Positions 7,965 to 16,042 of a stretch of 55,726 bases of DNA are shown here, in pieces; within the stretch, counting starts at the first letter, position 1; each line of letters begins with the position of its first letter. Below the pieces are notes generated by a model. The model was given only the letters and a program-made list of their open reading frames with translations. It was not told where the DNA came from and searched no databases. The position numbers and the translations under genes were made by a program. The stretch comes from an uncultured bacterium (GTDB taxonomy: Bacteria; Cyanobacteriota; Vampirovibrionia; Gastranaerophilales; Gastranaerophilaceae): NCBI GenBank assembly GCA_958366705.1, contig CATXCB010000013.1, forward strand, positions 1 to 55,726, written 5' to 3'.

Positions 7965-8168
7965 TCAAATTGTTGCAACTTTTCCCTTGTATGGGGTACA
8001 AGTTTCAAGATTATTAAAAAATGGCAAATATAAATTTAACTCTTGTTGTACTTTTTTGAACTCTGCTATTTTTGCATCTATATTATCGCTGTTAGCAAAA
8101 CTTTTTACAGAGCATAATAGAATAATGATAGATAAAATTAATGAAGTCTTAAAAATTTTTTTTAGCAA
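7965..8168 (-). CDS. Small exported protein, 67 aa, TTG start
   Basis: Not a recognised family. It begins MLKKIFKTSLILSIIILLCS with a likely signal peptidase I site after SFA, leaving a mature part of about 42 residues: an amphipathic helix with one Cys (ETCTPY) and a short tail. The start is TTG at 8168, well supported by AGGAG exactly 9 nt upstream. It lies 17 nt after the thrC stop and before the HIT gene, so it is part of that operon. An opposite-strand ORF covering the same bases has no ribosome site and is discounted. Confidence 0.6.
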   Translation of the reverse strand: MLKKIFKTSLILSIIILLCSVKSFANSDNIDAKIAEFKKVQQELNLYLPFFNNLETCTPYKGKVATI

Positions 8169-8185
8169 AGTTTATATCTCCTTTT

Positions 8186-9238
8186 TTATATATTCATAGC
8201 TTTCAAGATGTCTGTTATATCAGATGAAGTTTTCTTGACATCAGCATTAGAATATTTTATGGCATTATCAGGGTCTTTCAAGCCATTTCCGGTTAAAATA
8301 CAAACGATTTTTGAGCCGGTCTTAATCTGATCTTTAACTTTGATAAGTCCTGCAACAGAAGCTGCTGATGCAGGTTCTGCCAGAATACCCTCACAAGAAG
8401 CAATGAGTTTGTAAGCTTTTACGATTTCGTCGTCTGTAACACTGTTAATCATACCGTTACTTTCATCGCGGGCAGCTTCGGCAAATTTCCAGCTGGCAGG
8501 ATTTCCGATACGTATAGCGGTTGCCAGAGTTTCAGGATTTAAAATTCTTTCACCTTTAACAATTGCAGCAGCACCTTCTGCTTCAAATCCCATCATTTTA
8601 GGTAGTGCTGGGATTTTACCCAATTTGTGCCATTCTTTATAGCCTTTCCAGTAAGCAGTGATATTTCCTGCATTTCCAACAGGAATGAAGTGATAATCCG
8701 GAGCTTGGCCTAATGCTTCACAAATTTCAAATGCACCTGTTTTTTGTCCCTCAATTCTGTAAGGGTTTACAGAATTTACTAAAGTTATCGGATATTTTTC
8801 AGAAACTTCACGTACAACTTCCAGAGCTCTGTCAAAGTTGCCTTGTATAGCAATAATTTCAGCTCCGTACATCATGGCTTGAGAAAGTTTACCAAGTGCG
8901 ATGTACCCGTCAGGAATTAATACATAAGTTTTCATACCGGCTTTAGCACCATAAGCTGCAGCTGAAGCAGATGTGTTACCTGTTGAGGCGCAAATAATAG
9001 CACCTGAACCGGCTTCTTTGGCTTTTGTTACAGCCATTGTCATTCCGCGGTCTTTAAAGCTTCCGGTCGGATTGCAGCCTTCGAATTTTAAATAAATTTC
9101 AGCATCTACACCAATTTTTTTAGCTAAATTTTCAGCTTTAATCAAAGGTGTGTTACCCTCATTTAGTGTAACAACCGGAGTTGAATCTGTTACCGGTAAA
9201 AATTCTCTGTATTTGTTAATTAATCCTTGATAGTACAT
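8186..9238 (-). CDS. thrC: Threonine synthase
   Basis: PLP enzyme converting O-phosphohomoserine to threonine. The 350-residue protein shows GSFKDRGM with the PLP lysine at Lys62, the phosphate-binding CASTGNTSASAAAYGAKAG stretch, and a C-terminal LTGNGLKDP typical of the short bacterial/archaeal class. AAGGAA precedes the ATG. It lies 30 nt after hom, so the last steps of threonine synthesis are co-transcribed; homoserine kinase (thrB) is not in the window. Confidence 0.95.
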   Translation of the reverse strand: MYYQGLINKYREFLPVTDSTPVVTLNEGNTPLIKAENLAKKIGVDAEIYLKFEGCNPTGSFKDRGMTMAVTKAKEAGSGAIICASTGNTSASAAAYGAKAGMKTYVLIPDGYIALGKLSQAMMYGAEIIAIQGNFDRALEVVREVSEKYPITLVNSVNPYRIEGQKTGAFEICEALGQAPDYHFIPVGNAGNITAYWKGYKEWHKLGKIPALPKMMGFEAEGAAAIVKGERILNPETLATAIRIGNPASWKFAEAARDESNGMINSVTDDEIVKAYKLIASCEGILAEPASAASVAGLIKVKDQIKTGSKIVCILTGNGLKDPDNAIKYSNADVKKTSSDITDILKAMNI

Positions 9239-9268
9239 AATTTTTTCCTTATTTTCTTTGAATATTTA

Positions 9269-10546
9269 TTATACCTGAACTCTTATTAGGCTGTTTACTT
9301 TTGTTATAGCAGGATCTTTGTTAAAGATTTCAATAACTTTCTGCATATCTTTTTCTTTGCAAATCTCTGTGATTACAGTAATATGAGCGGCATTGTCTTT
9401 AGTTACTTCTTTTTGAACAATGCTGGCTAAACTTATTTGATTTTCTTCACAAGCTTTACCGATTCTTCCGATAACACCAATACTGTTTTTAGCTGTCATT
9501 GAAATATAGTATTTATTTTCTGTTTCTGAAATATCAATTGTTTCAGCATTTTCATTATGATGGCATCTCATCATTGGAAGTAAATAATCAGTTTTTCCAA
9601 TTTCAGAAGCTATTGCCAAAATGTCACCAACTACAGAACTTGCTGTTGGAAATTCTCCTGCTCCAGGACCAGACAAAGTTACGCTTCCAACAGGATGGCC
9701 TGTTAAAGTTACAGCATTTGTAACATAATCAATATGAGCAAGAGGATTTGACTTTGAAATTAGCATTGGATGTACTCTTACGTCAGCTTTATTATCTTCT
9801 GTAATTTCAGCTGATGCAATTAGTTTAATCTTATAACCCATTTCATTAGCTGCTTGCATATCCTCCGGGCTAATTTTTGTAATACCTTCACGGTAAACGT
9901 TTTCAAATTTTACCCTTTTGCCAAATGCAATTGTTGCAAGAGTTGTAATTTTGTATGCGGCATCAAAACCTTCCACATCTCCTGTAGGGTCGGCTTCTGC
10001 ATAACCAAGTTCTTGTGATTCTGCCAAAACATCAGAGTATGATGCACCTTGAACATCCATTTTTGTTAGAATATAGTTTGTTGTGCCGTTCAAAATTGCT
10101 TTAATTTTATTAATTTTATTTCCCGCCAAAATTGTTTTTATTGGCATGATTAATGGAATTCCACCAGCGATTGCAGCTTCATATAGAACAACTTTATTAT
10201 GTTCTTCTGCAAAATTAAATAATTCTTCACCGTGTTTTGCTAATAATTCTTTATTAGCTGTAACTATGTGTTTTCCATTTTTGATTGCAGTTTTGATTAA
10301 ATCATAAGCTGGTTGAACACCTCCAACAAGTTCAGCTACGATATCTATTTGCGGATCATTTACAATTTCATACGCATCATCTGTAATAATACTTTCATTT
10401 AATCCTTCAATGTTGCGTTTTTTGTTTTTGTTGCGAACTGCAATTTTTACTACTTCTACGTTGTCAAAATTTTTCAGAGTTTTAAAAACTCCAGAGCCGA
10501 CTGTTCCCAGTCCAATAAGTCCGATTTTAATTTTATTCTTTTCCAT
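9269..10546 (-). CDS. hom: Homoserine dehydrogenase with C-terminal ACT domain
   Basis: NAD(P)H-dependent reduction of aspartate semialdehyde to homoserine. About 425 residues: Rossmann GLIGLGTVGSGVF at the N-terminus, TANKELLA, the catalytic-domain LNGTTNYILTKM and YAEADPTGDVEGFDAAYK, then an ACT regulatory domain in the last 80 residues, usually the site of threonine feedback. ATG 10546 fits the family start. There is no ribosome site; instead the promoter -10 lies 6 nt before the ATG, so the mRNA appears leaderless. First gene of hom-thrC-67aa-HIT. Confidence 0.95.
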   Translation of the reverse strand: MEKNKIKIGLIGLGTVGSGVFKTLKNFDNVEVVKIAVRNKNKKRNIEGLNESIITDDAYEIVNDPQIDIVAELVGGVQPAYDLIKTAIKNGKHIVTANKELLAKHGEELFNFAEEHNKVVLYEAAIAGGIPLIMPIKTILAGNKINKIKAILNGTTNYILTKMDVQGASYSDVLAESQELGYAEADPTGDVEGFDAAYKITTLATIAFGKRVKFENVYREGITKISPEDMQAANEMGYKIKLIASAEITEDNKADVRVHPMLISKSNPLAHIDYVTNAVTLTGHPVGSVTLSGPGAGEFPTASSVVGDILAIASEIGKTDYLLPMMRCHHNENAETIDISETENKYYISMTAKNSIGVIGRIGKACEENQISLASIVQKEVTKDNAAHITVITEICKEKDMQKVIEIFNKDPAITKVNSLIRVQV

Positions 10547-10552
10547 GTGGCT

Positions 10553-10582
10553 ATTGTAGCACAAATATCTTTTTTATGTCTA
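10553..10582 (-). promoter_or_regulatory. hom promoter, leaderless geometry
   Basis: On the minus strand: TAGACA (10577-10582), 18 bp spacer ending TGC, TACAAT (10553-10558), six bases, then the hom ATG. The expected +1 falls on the A of ATG (10546). Confidence 0.65.
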
Positions 10583-10684
10583 AGTGTGAAGAATGTGTTT
10601 TATATGGTTGTTTTTCAAAAACAACGGAAATAATTTTTTCAATTCTTAAAAACTCATCTATGTAAACCATTTTTAACATGCTAC

Positions 10685-10712
10685 TTGCAAAAATCTATTT
10701 TTTGGATATCAT
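10685..10712 (+). promoter_or_regulatory. Putative rpmB promoter
   Basis: TTGCAA (10685-10690), 16 bp, TATCAT (10707-10712), about 45 nt before the rpmB ATG, which has a weak AAAGGAA ribosome site. Confidence 0.45.
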
Positions 10713-10755
10713 GGGGATATTGATGTAATAACTAGCTAGAAAAGGAAATAATATC

Positions 10756-10947
10756 ATGGCAAAACATTGTGAAATATGCGGTAAAGCTCCTATTAAAGCA
10801 GCTAAATTGACTTTCTCACACAAACAAATTGTTCATACTCAAGAACCTAACTTGCAATCAGTTAAAGCTGTTGTAAACGGTGCAACAAAAAGAATCAGAG
10901 TATGTACTTCTTGTTTAAAAGCTGGTAAAGTTCAAAAAGCTATATAA
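10756..10947 (+). CDS. rpmB: 50S ribosomal protein L28
   Basis: Large-subunit protein, 63 residues. It begins MAKHCEICGKAP and ends with RVCTSCLKAGKVQK; the two CxxC pairs (Cys5/Cys8 and Cys51/Cys54 approximately) mark the zinc-ribbon (C+) form of L28. Monocistronic, with its own promoter and a strong terminator. Divergent from hom. Confidence 0.95.
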   Translation: MAKHCEICGKAPIKAAKLTFSHKQIVHTQEPNLQSVKAVVNGATKRIRVCTSCLKAGKVQKAI

Positions 10948-10973
10948 ATTGCAGCTTTGTGTATAAAAATTAT

Positions 10974-11007
10974 AAAAAAAGAAAGACTTTTTAGTCTTTC
11001 TTTTTTT
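10974..11007. terminator. Bidirectional terminator between rpmB and the 600-aa gene
   Basis: GAAAGACT (10981-10988), TTTT loop, AGTCTTTC (10993-11000), flanked by seven A and seven T, so it works for both converging genes. Confidence 0.85.
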
Positions 11008-11018
11008 GTGAATGTATT

Positions 11019-12821
11019 TTATGCATCATATCGTTTAAATGATTTTTCTATATTTTTTGAGATAACAGATTTTGTTGTGTCGTATTCTGTTGTTAGAGAA
11101 GCAATTTCTGTATCTAAACTTTTCATTTTCATATCTATTTTTTGTTCTTTGTTTTCGATTTTATTTTTTTCGGTGTTATACTTGGCTTCTGCTTTTGCTA
11201 TTGCTTCTTCGTCAGGGACTTCTGATATGTTCTTGTCAGTTGCGTAGTTACCCTGATAATAGAATCCGTCATCACTGATAGATGATATATAGACCATTCC
11301 TGTTTTGAGCATTTCCTGCATGTAGCTTGCATCATCGATTCTGTTATTTTCTGTCCATCCATCAAGACATATTCTGTTGAACATAGTGTCATAGAAGCTT
11401 GCTTCTAAGCAGGTATCAGAACTGCCATCATCAGAATTTGTATCAACCTGAATTGTGAATTTGAAATCGTCATTTTTAGAATCATACATATTTGATTCTG
11501 ATTTTTTTCCTACATTTGATGTATAATCATTTTCTTCCGGTCCTTTCATTGCACCGACATATGCTGTTAAAAATACATCTGCAAGATTGTTCAGGTTGAT
11601 TGCAACTGTAGAATTGTCGTATCTGTCAGGGTGAAATGGTTTCGATATTTTATTTCCTGCAGAATAAACAAAACCTAAATAGCTCTCTGATTTATTTACA
11701 ACGTTAGGGCTATACTCATCACGTGGGTATTCACATTTCTCAAGCCTTGAACCTACAGTATTCATGTGCTGTTCTAAATTTTTGTTACCATGGTCCCATG
11801 TTAATGTATCTTTCATTTCGGTTATATCGACTAGATCGCTTTTATCATAACCACCTTGTGAAAGTTCTTTAGCACATTCTTGTATGCTTGAATCCGGATA
11901 AACAAGATCATATACTGCATTATACGCGGCCTGTAAAGCTGCTTCACTTGCAGGGGTTCCGCCTAAAACTGTTGCGAATTGCTCTGTCATCCAGTTTAAG
12001 AAAGATGGAGACTTTTCACTTTCTCCAACGATTTTTTGTTGTAAATATGCTGTTTCAAATATAGGTGTTTTTTCACCTGTTCTTGATTCTAAACTTAAAT
12101 TATATTGTGCTTTATCATTTAATAAATCTGCAAGTGTTACTGATTGAGATGCTGCTCCCTGTTGTATTCCATTTCCATCTGGAGCAACACAAAATCTTTC
12201 AAATGAACCATTACCATCTACATCTGGTGCTCTGTCAGCAGTTGTACCCATTGTCATACCCCATGATGCAGAATCCTTACATTTTACAGTGATTAAATCT
12301 ATCAATTCGTCATATGTTATTTCGGTTGTTGCGCTGGTAGAATTGGAGGTACTGCCTATACCAAGTGTATTTCCATAAGTTATACCCTGTATTGTTGCAG
12401 CTTTATTAGGGGTAATGATATTTTGCCCTGCAAGTGCTTCGATAAATTTGTTACGCACATCAGAAGATGGTGTGCCTGAAAGACCTTCTGCAGGAATTCC
12501 GGCAGCTCTTGCGGCTGCTGCGTATGCAGAATTTAGAACTACTCTGTTTTTTGCATCCGTCACTAGTTTTGGATAATAGTCGTTATAAATAGACGGTGTC
12601 ATCAACAACCCGTATGTCAAATCCATTTGACTTGTTTGTGAGCCATAATAATCGAAAACAAGTTTTGTAGTATTTAATGCGTTTTGATAAGTTGTAGAAA
12701 CGTTTTCCATATCACGAGAAAGTGCAATTTTCTGGTGAGACAGATTCATAGATTGGAATTCACAGTCTGATTTTCTTGCTGTGATTGTTAATAATCTTGC
12801 TTGTTCTGCAGCTAAACTCAT
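11019..12821 (-). CDS. Hypothetical 600-aa protein with helical ends and variable middle
   Basis: No known family recognised. No signal peptide or membrane segment. The N-terminal 50 residues (from MSLAAEQARLLTITARK) and the last 70 (EAIAKAEAKYNTEKNK to KNIEKSFKRYDA) read as long amphipathic, coiled-coil-like helices. The middle 450 residues are Ser/Thr/Asn/Asp-rich with several Cys and look like a globular insertion. This plan (helix, variable domain, helix) is that of flagellar axial or secreted filament proteins, which is only an analogy. The small protein at 34172-34501 shares features of both ends. AAAGGAA precedes the ATG. A FliI-type export ATPase is encoded at 48441-49787, so export by such a system is a testable idea. 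Confidence 0.7.
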   Translation of the reverse strand: MSLAAEQARLLTITARKSDCEFQSMNLSHQKIALSRDMENVSTTYQNALNTTKLVFDYYGSQTSQMDLTYGLLMTPSIYNDYYPKLVTDAKNRVVLNSAYAAAARAAGIPAEGLSGTPSSDVRNKFIEALAGQNIITPNKAATIQGITYGNTLGIGSTSNSTSATTEITYDELIDLITVKCKDSASWGMTMGTTADRAPDVDGNGSFERFCVAPDGNGIQQGAASQSVTLADLLNDKAQYNLSLESRTGEKTPIFETAYLQQKIVGESEKSPSFLNWMTEQFATVLGGTPASEAALQAAYNAVYDLVYPDSSIQECAKELSQGGYDKSDLVDITEMKDTLTWDHGNKNLEQHMNTVGSRLEKCEYPRDEYSPNVVNKSESYLGFVYSAGNKISKPFHPDRYDNSTVAINLNNLADVFLTAYVGAMKGPEENDYTSNVGKKSESNMYDSKNDDFKFTIQVDTNSDDGSSDTCLEASFYDTMFNRICLDGWTENNRIDDASYMQEMLKTGMVYISSISDDGFYYQGNYATDKNISEVPDEEAIAKAEAKYNTEKNKIENKEQKIDMKMKSLDTEIASLTTEYDTTKSVISKNIEKSFKRYDA

Positions 12822-12980
12822 TGTATTCCTTTCATTGATTTTCGCATATACTCATTTTTATACGGTTTCATGTAGTATTACGGCTTTTGGGGGAATAAAC
12901 TTTAAAATTCGGACTCTTTTTGTAACAATTGTTAATAATTTTTAAAATAAAATATTTACAGTAAAATTGTAGATAAAGAG

Positions 12981-13004
12981 ATACTTCGGCTAAAGCCTCA
13001 GTAT
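12981..13004. repeat. Dispersed repeat family C hairpin
   Basis: ATACTTCGGCT, AA, AGCCTCAGTAT: an imperfect 11-bp inverted repeat (two mismatches). The perfect version is at 39101-39123. Confidence 0.6.
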
Positions 13005-13075
13005 GACATTTTGCTTATTTTATACATATAGTTTTAAGCAGGGGATAATTGCCAGTAAGTTACCTGCACTGCGTT

Positions 13076-13101
13076 GTCATTCTGAGCAAAGCGAAGAATT
13101 T
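13076..13101 (+). repeat. Dispersed repeat family A module before the GIY-YIG gene
   Basis: GTCATTCTGAGCAAAGC followed by GAAGAATTT, ending 17 bp before the ATG of the GIY-YIG gene. The rest of 12822-13118 is AT-rich and holds the upstream region of the minus-strand 600-aa gene. Confidence 0.7.
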
Positions 13102-13118
13102 CCAGATTGAAGTATATT

Positions 13119-13408
13119 ATGAATAAACAAGGATATATTTATATCATTACAAACTGTTCAAATAAAACTTTGTATATTGGTGTTACATCAAATTTAGTAA
13201 AAAGAATTTTGGAACACAAAAATCATGTGGTAGATGGGTTTAGTAAAAAATATAACCTTAATAAATTAATATATTATGAAGTATATGATGATATAGGGAC
13301 TGCTATAAGCAGAGAAAAATATTTAAAAGGTAAAAAAGAGAATTTAAAATAAATTTGATTGAAACAATAAATAAGGATTGGAAAGATTTGTATGATGAAA
13401 TCATATAA
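13119..13408 (+). pseudogene. GIY-YIG nuclease domain protein, frameshifted near the C-terminus
   Basis: Single-domain GIY-YIG endonuclease of the small, widespread UPF0213/YhbQ-like kind. It begins MNKQGYIYIITN, continues with TLYIGVTSNLVKRILEHK (catalytic Tyr and Arg region) and AISREKYLKGKK (catalytic Glu region). The frame then stops at 13352. The family's normal C-terminus (KINLIETINKDWKDLYDEI) is intact in the -1 frame and ends at 13408. Restoring seven A in place of six in the A-run at about 13333-13338 rejoins the frames, so this is a one-base deletion or a slippage site. There is no ribosome site, and a family A repeat lies immediately upstream. Probably inactive or translated as a truncated product; function unknown. 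Confidence 0.8.
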
Positions 13409-13436
13409 AATATTATAATTAAATAAGGAGAAACAT

Positions 13437-14393
13437 ATGGGTAAAAGAATCGGTATTGATGTTGGCGGGACAAATGTAAAAATTGCACTGGTTGATGACA
13501 AAGGTAAAATTATATATTCAAACAGTGTGCCGACTTATGCAAAAATGGGTTATGAATACACTGTTAATAATATTAAACAGGCTATTAAAGACTTGATGAA
13601 AGAAACTAATACTACAGCTAAAGATATCGAGGGTATTGGTTTTGATTTTCCTGGGCAGGTTGACTGCAAAACAGGTGTGGTAAAATTAGCCCCAAATATT
13701 CCTGGCTGGGTAAATGTTCCGATTGCAAAAATGATTGAAGATGAATTTCATATTCCTACACGTATTGATAACGATGTTCGTTGCGCGGCTTTAGGGGAAT
13801 TGAATTTTGGTGCAGGCAAAGGTTGTGAAAATTTCGTATGTATAACGGTTGGTACAGGTATCGGTTCCGGGCTTGTTATCAATGGGAAACTTGTTCGCGG
13901 TGCTTCAAATGCTGCCGGAGAAATTGGACACATAAAATTGCAAATGAACGGCGGACCAATTTGCGGGTGTGGTGATACAGGTTGTTTGGAAGCGTTTGCA
14001 TCAGGACCTAGCATTGTTGCGATGGCTCAAGACTACATAAAAGGCGGAAAGTCTACAAAATTCAGAGAAATGGCTGCAGCCGAAGGTGGCGAAATTACAC
14101 CTTATATGGTCGCAAAAGCTGCGGAAGAAGGTGATCCTGTTGCAAAAAGAATATTTGAAATCGTTGGAGAGTATATTGGTATTGGTTTAACAAGTGTTAT
14201 TAACCTTTTGAATCCGGAAAAAGTGATTATTGGTGGTGGTGTTGCGGAAGCCGGAGAGTTATTACTTGAACCAATCAGAAGAACTATAAAAGAACGTGCA
14301 ATGGTTGTTGCAGGTTCTGCTGTTGAAATTGTTCCTGCGGAACTTGGAAATTCTGCAGGGGTCATTGGTGCAAGTATGTTGATTGAAAGTTAA
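13437..14393 (+). CDS. glk: ROK family glucokinase
   Basis: ATP-dependent sugar kinase of the ROK family, most likely glucokinase. The 318-residue protein has the phosphate motif IGIDVGGTNVKIALVD (5-20), catalytic Asp113 in RIDNDVRCAALGE, GEIGH with zinc ligand His165, and the ROK zinc cluster CGCGDTGC (Cys176, Cys178, Cys183), followed by LEAFASG. AAGGAGA precedes the ATG. Monocistronic. Other ROK hexose kinases (for example N-acetylmannosamine or fructokinase) cannot be excluded from sequence alone. Confidence 0.88.
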   Translation: MGKRIGIDVGGTNVKIALVDDKGKIIYSNSVPTYAKMGYEYTVNNIKQAIKDLMKETNTTAKDIEGIGFDFPGQVDCKTGVVKLAPNIPGWVNVPIAKMIEDEFHIPTRIDNDVRCAALGELNFGAGKGCENFVCITVGTGIGSGLVINGKLVRGASNAAGEIGHIKLQMNGGPICGCGDTGCLEAFASGPSIVAMAQDYIKGGKSTKFREMAAAEGGEITPYMVAKAAEEGDPVAKRIFEIVGEYIGIGLTSVINLLNPEKVIIGGGVAEAGELLLEPIRRTIKERAMVVAGSAVEIVPAELGNSAGVIGASMLIES

Positions 14394-14417
14394 TTTCTAA
14401 TTTACATAATACTTTTC

Positions 14418-14449
14418 GGGCGGAAAGAAGTTTTAACTTATTTCCGCCC
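14418..14449. terminator. Hairpin after glk
   Basis: GGGCGGAAA (14418-14426) and TTTCCGCCC (14441-14449), with the stem continuing after one mismatch (AAGTT/AACTT). Very stable but without a clean T-tract, so termination is inferred. Confidence 0.55.
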
Positions 14450-14457
14450 ATATTTAA

Positions 14458-14476
14458 CCCTCCTCGCCGGAGAGGG
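14458..14476. repeat. Short family B-like repeat
   Basis: CCCTCCTCGCCGGAGAGGG, a degenerate relative of the copies at 7538 and 34611. Confidence 0.4.
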
Positions 14477-14491
14477 AATTATGTTTTTTCT

Positions 14492-14692
14492 TTACTTATA
14501 AATAAACGGGGCAAGCTCTTCTAATCTGTTGAAAAATTTATCAGCTTTTTTTACAATAATTTTTTGTAGTATAAGCAGGTTTGCGCATTCAATGGATGTT
14601 GCTTTGCAACTATCGAGTGCGTAGTGCATTGTTTTTATTAGATCGTATATGTCACAGTATTCTGATTCAAGTTTATTGTATGTATCCTGCAT
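14492..14692 (-). CDS. Hypothetical small helical protein, 66 aa
   Basis: Not recognised. The protein is all-helical by composition, with two short helical stretches (DTYNKLESEYCDIYDLIKTM and the region around KKADKFFNRLEEL), two or three Cys, no signal peptide and no membrane segment. AAGGAG 5 nt before the ATG supports it. It is divergent from an Xre regulator 83 bp away and has a TTGACA/17/TAAAGT promoter, so it is probably under that regulator's control. Confidence 0.6.
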   Translation of the reverse strand: MQDTYNKLESEYCDIYDLIKTMHYALDSCKATSIECANLLILQKIIVKKADKFFNRLEELAPFIYK

Positions 14693-14700
14693 ATTACTCC

Positions 14701-14775
14701 TTAGATAACTAAACTTATCTTTGTGATAACTTTAACATCTGGCGTTAATTTTGTCAATAGTATAGAATAGTTATC
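14701..14775. promoter_or_regulatory. Divergent promoter region with repeated ATAACT boxes
   Basis: Minus-strand promoter for the 66-aa gene: TTGACA (14751-14756, rev), 17 bp, TAAAGT. Boxes reading ATAACT occur twice (14705-14710 and about 14725-14730) and once inverted as AGTTAT (about 14769-14774, next to the xre ATG). A TAGAAT -10 candidate (14763-14768) would make the xre mRNA nearly leaderless. Confidence 0.45.
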
Positions 14776-15012
14776 ATGAAGAATAATAAAGTAACTAAAA
14801 TAACAAGATTGTTTGGCATGAAAATTAAAATAGAAAGAATAAAAAGAAATCTTTCGCAGGAAGAATTGGCTGCTTTGTCAGGAATTAGCAGACCTACAAT
14901 AGGTGCAATAGAAAGAGCTGAAAATATTCCATCTATAGAAACTGCTGCAAGTATTGCCAGAGCACTCAATTTAGATCTTGATAAATTATTTATTTTTGAC
15001 GGATTGGAATAA
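14776..15012 (+). CDS. Xre-family helix-turn-helix regulator
   Basis: 78-residue single HTH_3 domain: MKIKIERIKRNLSQEELAAL, then SGISRPTIGAIERAENIPS as turn and recognition helix. The short form (about 65-80 aa) is usual for Xre-like transcription factors or antitoxin-type repressors. No ribosome site is visible; a -10-like TAGAAT lies 7 nt before the ATG. It is divergent from the 66-aa gene and upstream of holA. It is a paralogue or analogue of the Xre protein at 5017. Confidence 0.85.
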   Translation: MKNNKVTKITRLFGMKIKIERIKRNLSQEELAALSGISRPTIGAIERAENIPSIETAASIARALNLDLDKLFIFDGLE

Positions 15013-15070
15013 ATCTGGTTTTGCTCATATCTTCCTTTACTTTAAAATAATTTTTCTATAAACTATTAGT

Positions 15071-16042
15071 ATGATTTACTTTTTCTATGGGGATGAAGAA
15101 TTTAATATTTCAAATGAAATCAAAAAGTTTAAAGATAAACTTGATAAAGATTTTATTGAAATGAGTTACAAATATTTTAATAACCCTAAATTTCCGGATT
15201 TAGTTGCAGCTATCAAATCCCAGCCTATGATGTTTGGGAAAATGCTTTTAGAAATTAACTGCCTTTCTTATTTGAGTGGAAAAAGTTCAGAAGACAGCGG
15301 GCTTGATGATAAGCAAATTAAACAGATTACAGAAGCTCTGGAGGGTGTTAGTGAAAATTTAGATATTATTTTTGTGGCTCAACTTCCGCCTGACAGCCAG
15401 AAAAAAATAGATAAACGTAAAAAATTCTTTAAAGTTTTATCAAAATATAACGCAAAAGAATTTCCGCAAATTCCATCATATAAGACTGCTGAACTTGAAT
15501 CATGGATTAAGCAGCAGGGAAAATCAAAAGACCTGAAATTATCAGACACAGTGGTTTCAGAAATGCTTATTCAGATAGGTTCAAATTTACGCCTTTTAGA
15601 TTCAGAGCTGGAAAAGTTGAAAATTTTTGCCGGAGACAAGCCTGTAACTATAGATATGGTCAGAGAAATTTGCGTTACAAATGAAGATTTGTTTGCATTT
15701 GCAGACTTCTTAATTCTGGAAAATAAATCAAAAGCGCTTATTGAATACCAAAAACTTTTAACAAAAAAACATCCGCTTGAAATATTATCTGTGCTTCATA
15801 CTCTTTTGCATGGAAAAATTCAGATTAAAGCAAATTCTGCAAAATATAATGCGGAGGAAATTGCAAAAATTATAAATATGCATCCGTATAGAGTTAAGCT
15901 TGAATTACAAAAGTTAAAAAATATTTCACTGAAAAATTTGGTGAAACTGAAAGAAAATTTGACAGAAGCAGAATATAAAATTAAGTCCGGGCAAGCAAAT
16001 CTGGATATTGACAGGGAGATTGAATATGCAATATTACAATAG
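15071..16042 (+). CDS. holA: DNA polymerase III delta subunit
   Basis: Clamp-loader delta subunit that opens the beta sliding clamp. 323 residues starting MIYFFYGDEEF, matching the family's YLLYGEE start. Later features include the AELESWIKQQG linker, IQIGSNLRLLDSELEKLKIF and the ENKSKALIEYQKLL region of domains II/III. No ribosome site: TTTACT/17/TAAACT lies just before the ATG, suggesting a leaderless or near-leaderless transcript. The last 17 nt overlap holB, so the two clamp-loader subunits are translationally coupled. Confidence 0.88.
   Translation: MIYFFYGDEEFNISNEIKKFKDKLDKDFIEMSYKYFNNPKFPDLVAAIKSQPMMFGKMLLEINCLSYLSGKSSEDSGLDDKQIKQITEALEGVSENLDIIFVAQLPPDSQKKIDKRKKFFKVLSKYNAKEFPQIPSYKTAELESWIKQQGKSKDLKLSDTVVSEMLIQIGSNLRLLDSELEKLKIFAGDKPVTIDMVREICVTNEDLFAFADFLILENKSKALIEYQKLLTKKHPLEILSVLHTLLHGKIQIKANSAKYNAEEIAKIINMHPYRVKLELQKLKNISLKNLVKLKENLTEAEYKIKSGQANLDIDREIEYAILQ

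Noticed and set aside
7987..8199. 70-aa plus-strand ORF over the thrC-HIT gap
   Set aside because: No ribosome site, and it is antisense to a better supported exported-protein ORF with a signal peptide and Shine-Dalgarno.
10974..11007. Small RNA gene between rpmB and the 600-aa gene
   Set aside because: Fully explained as a bidirectional terminator.
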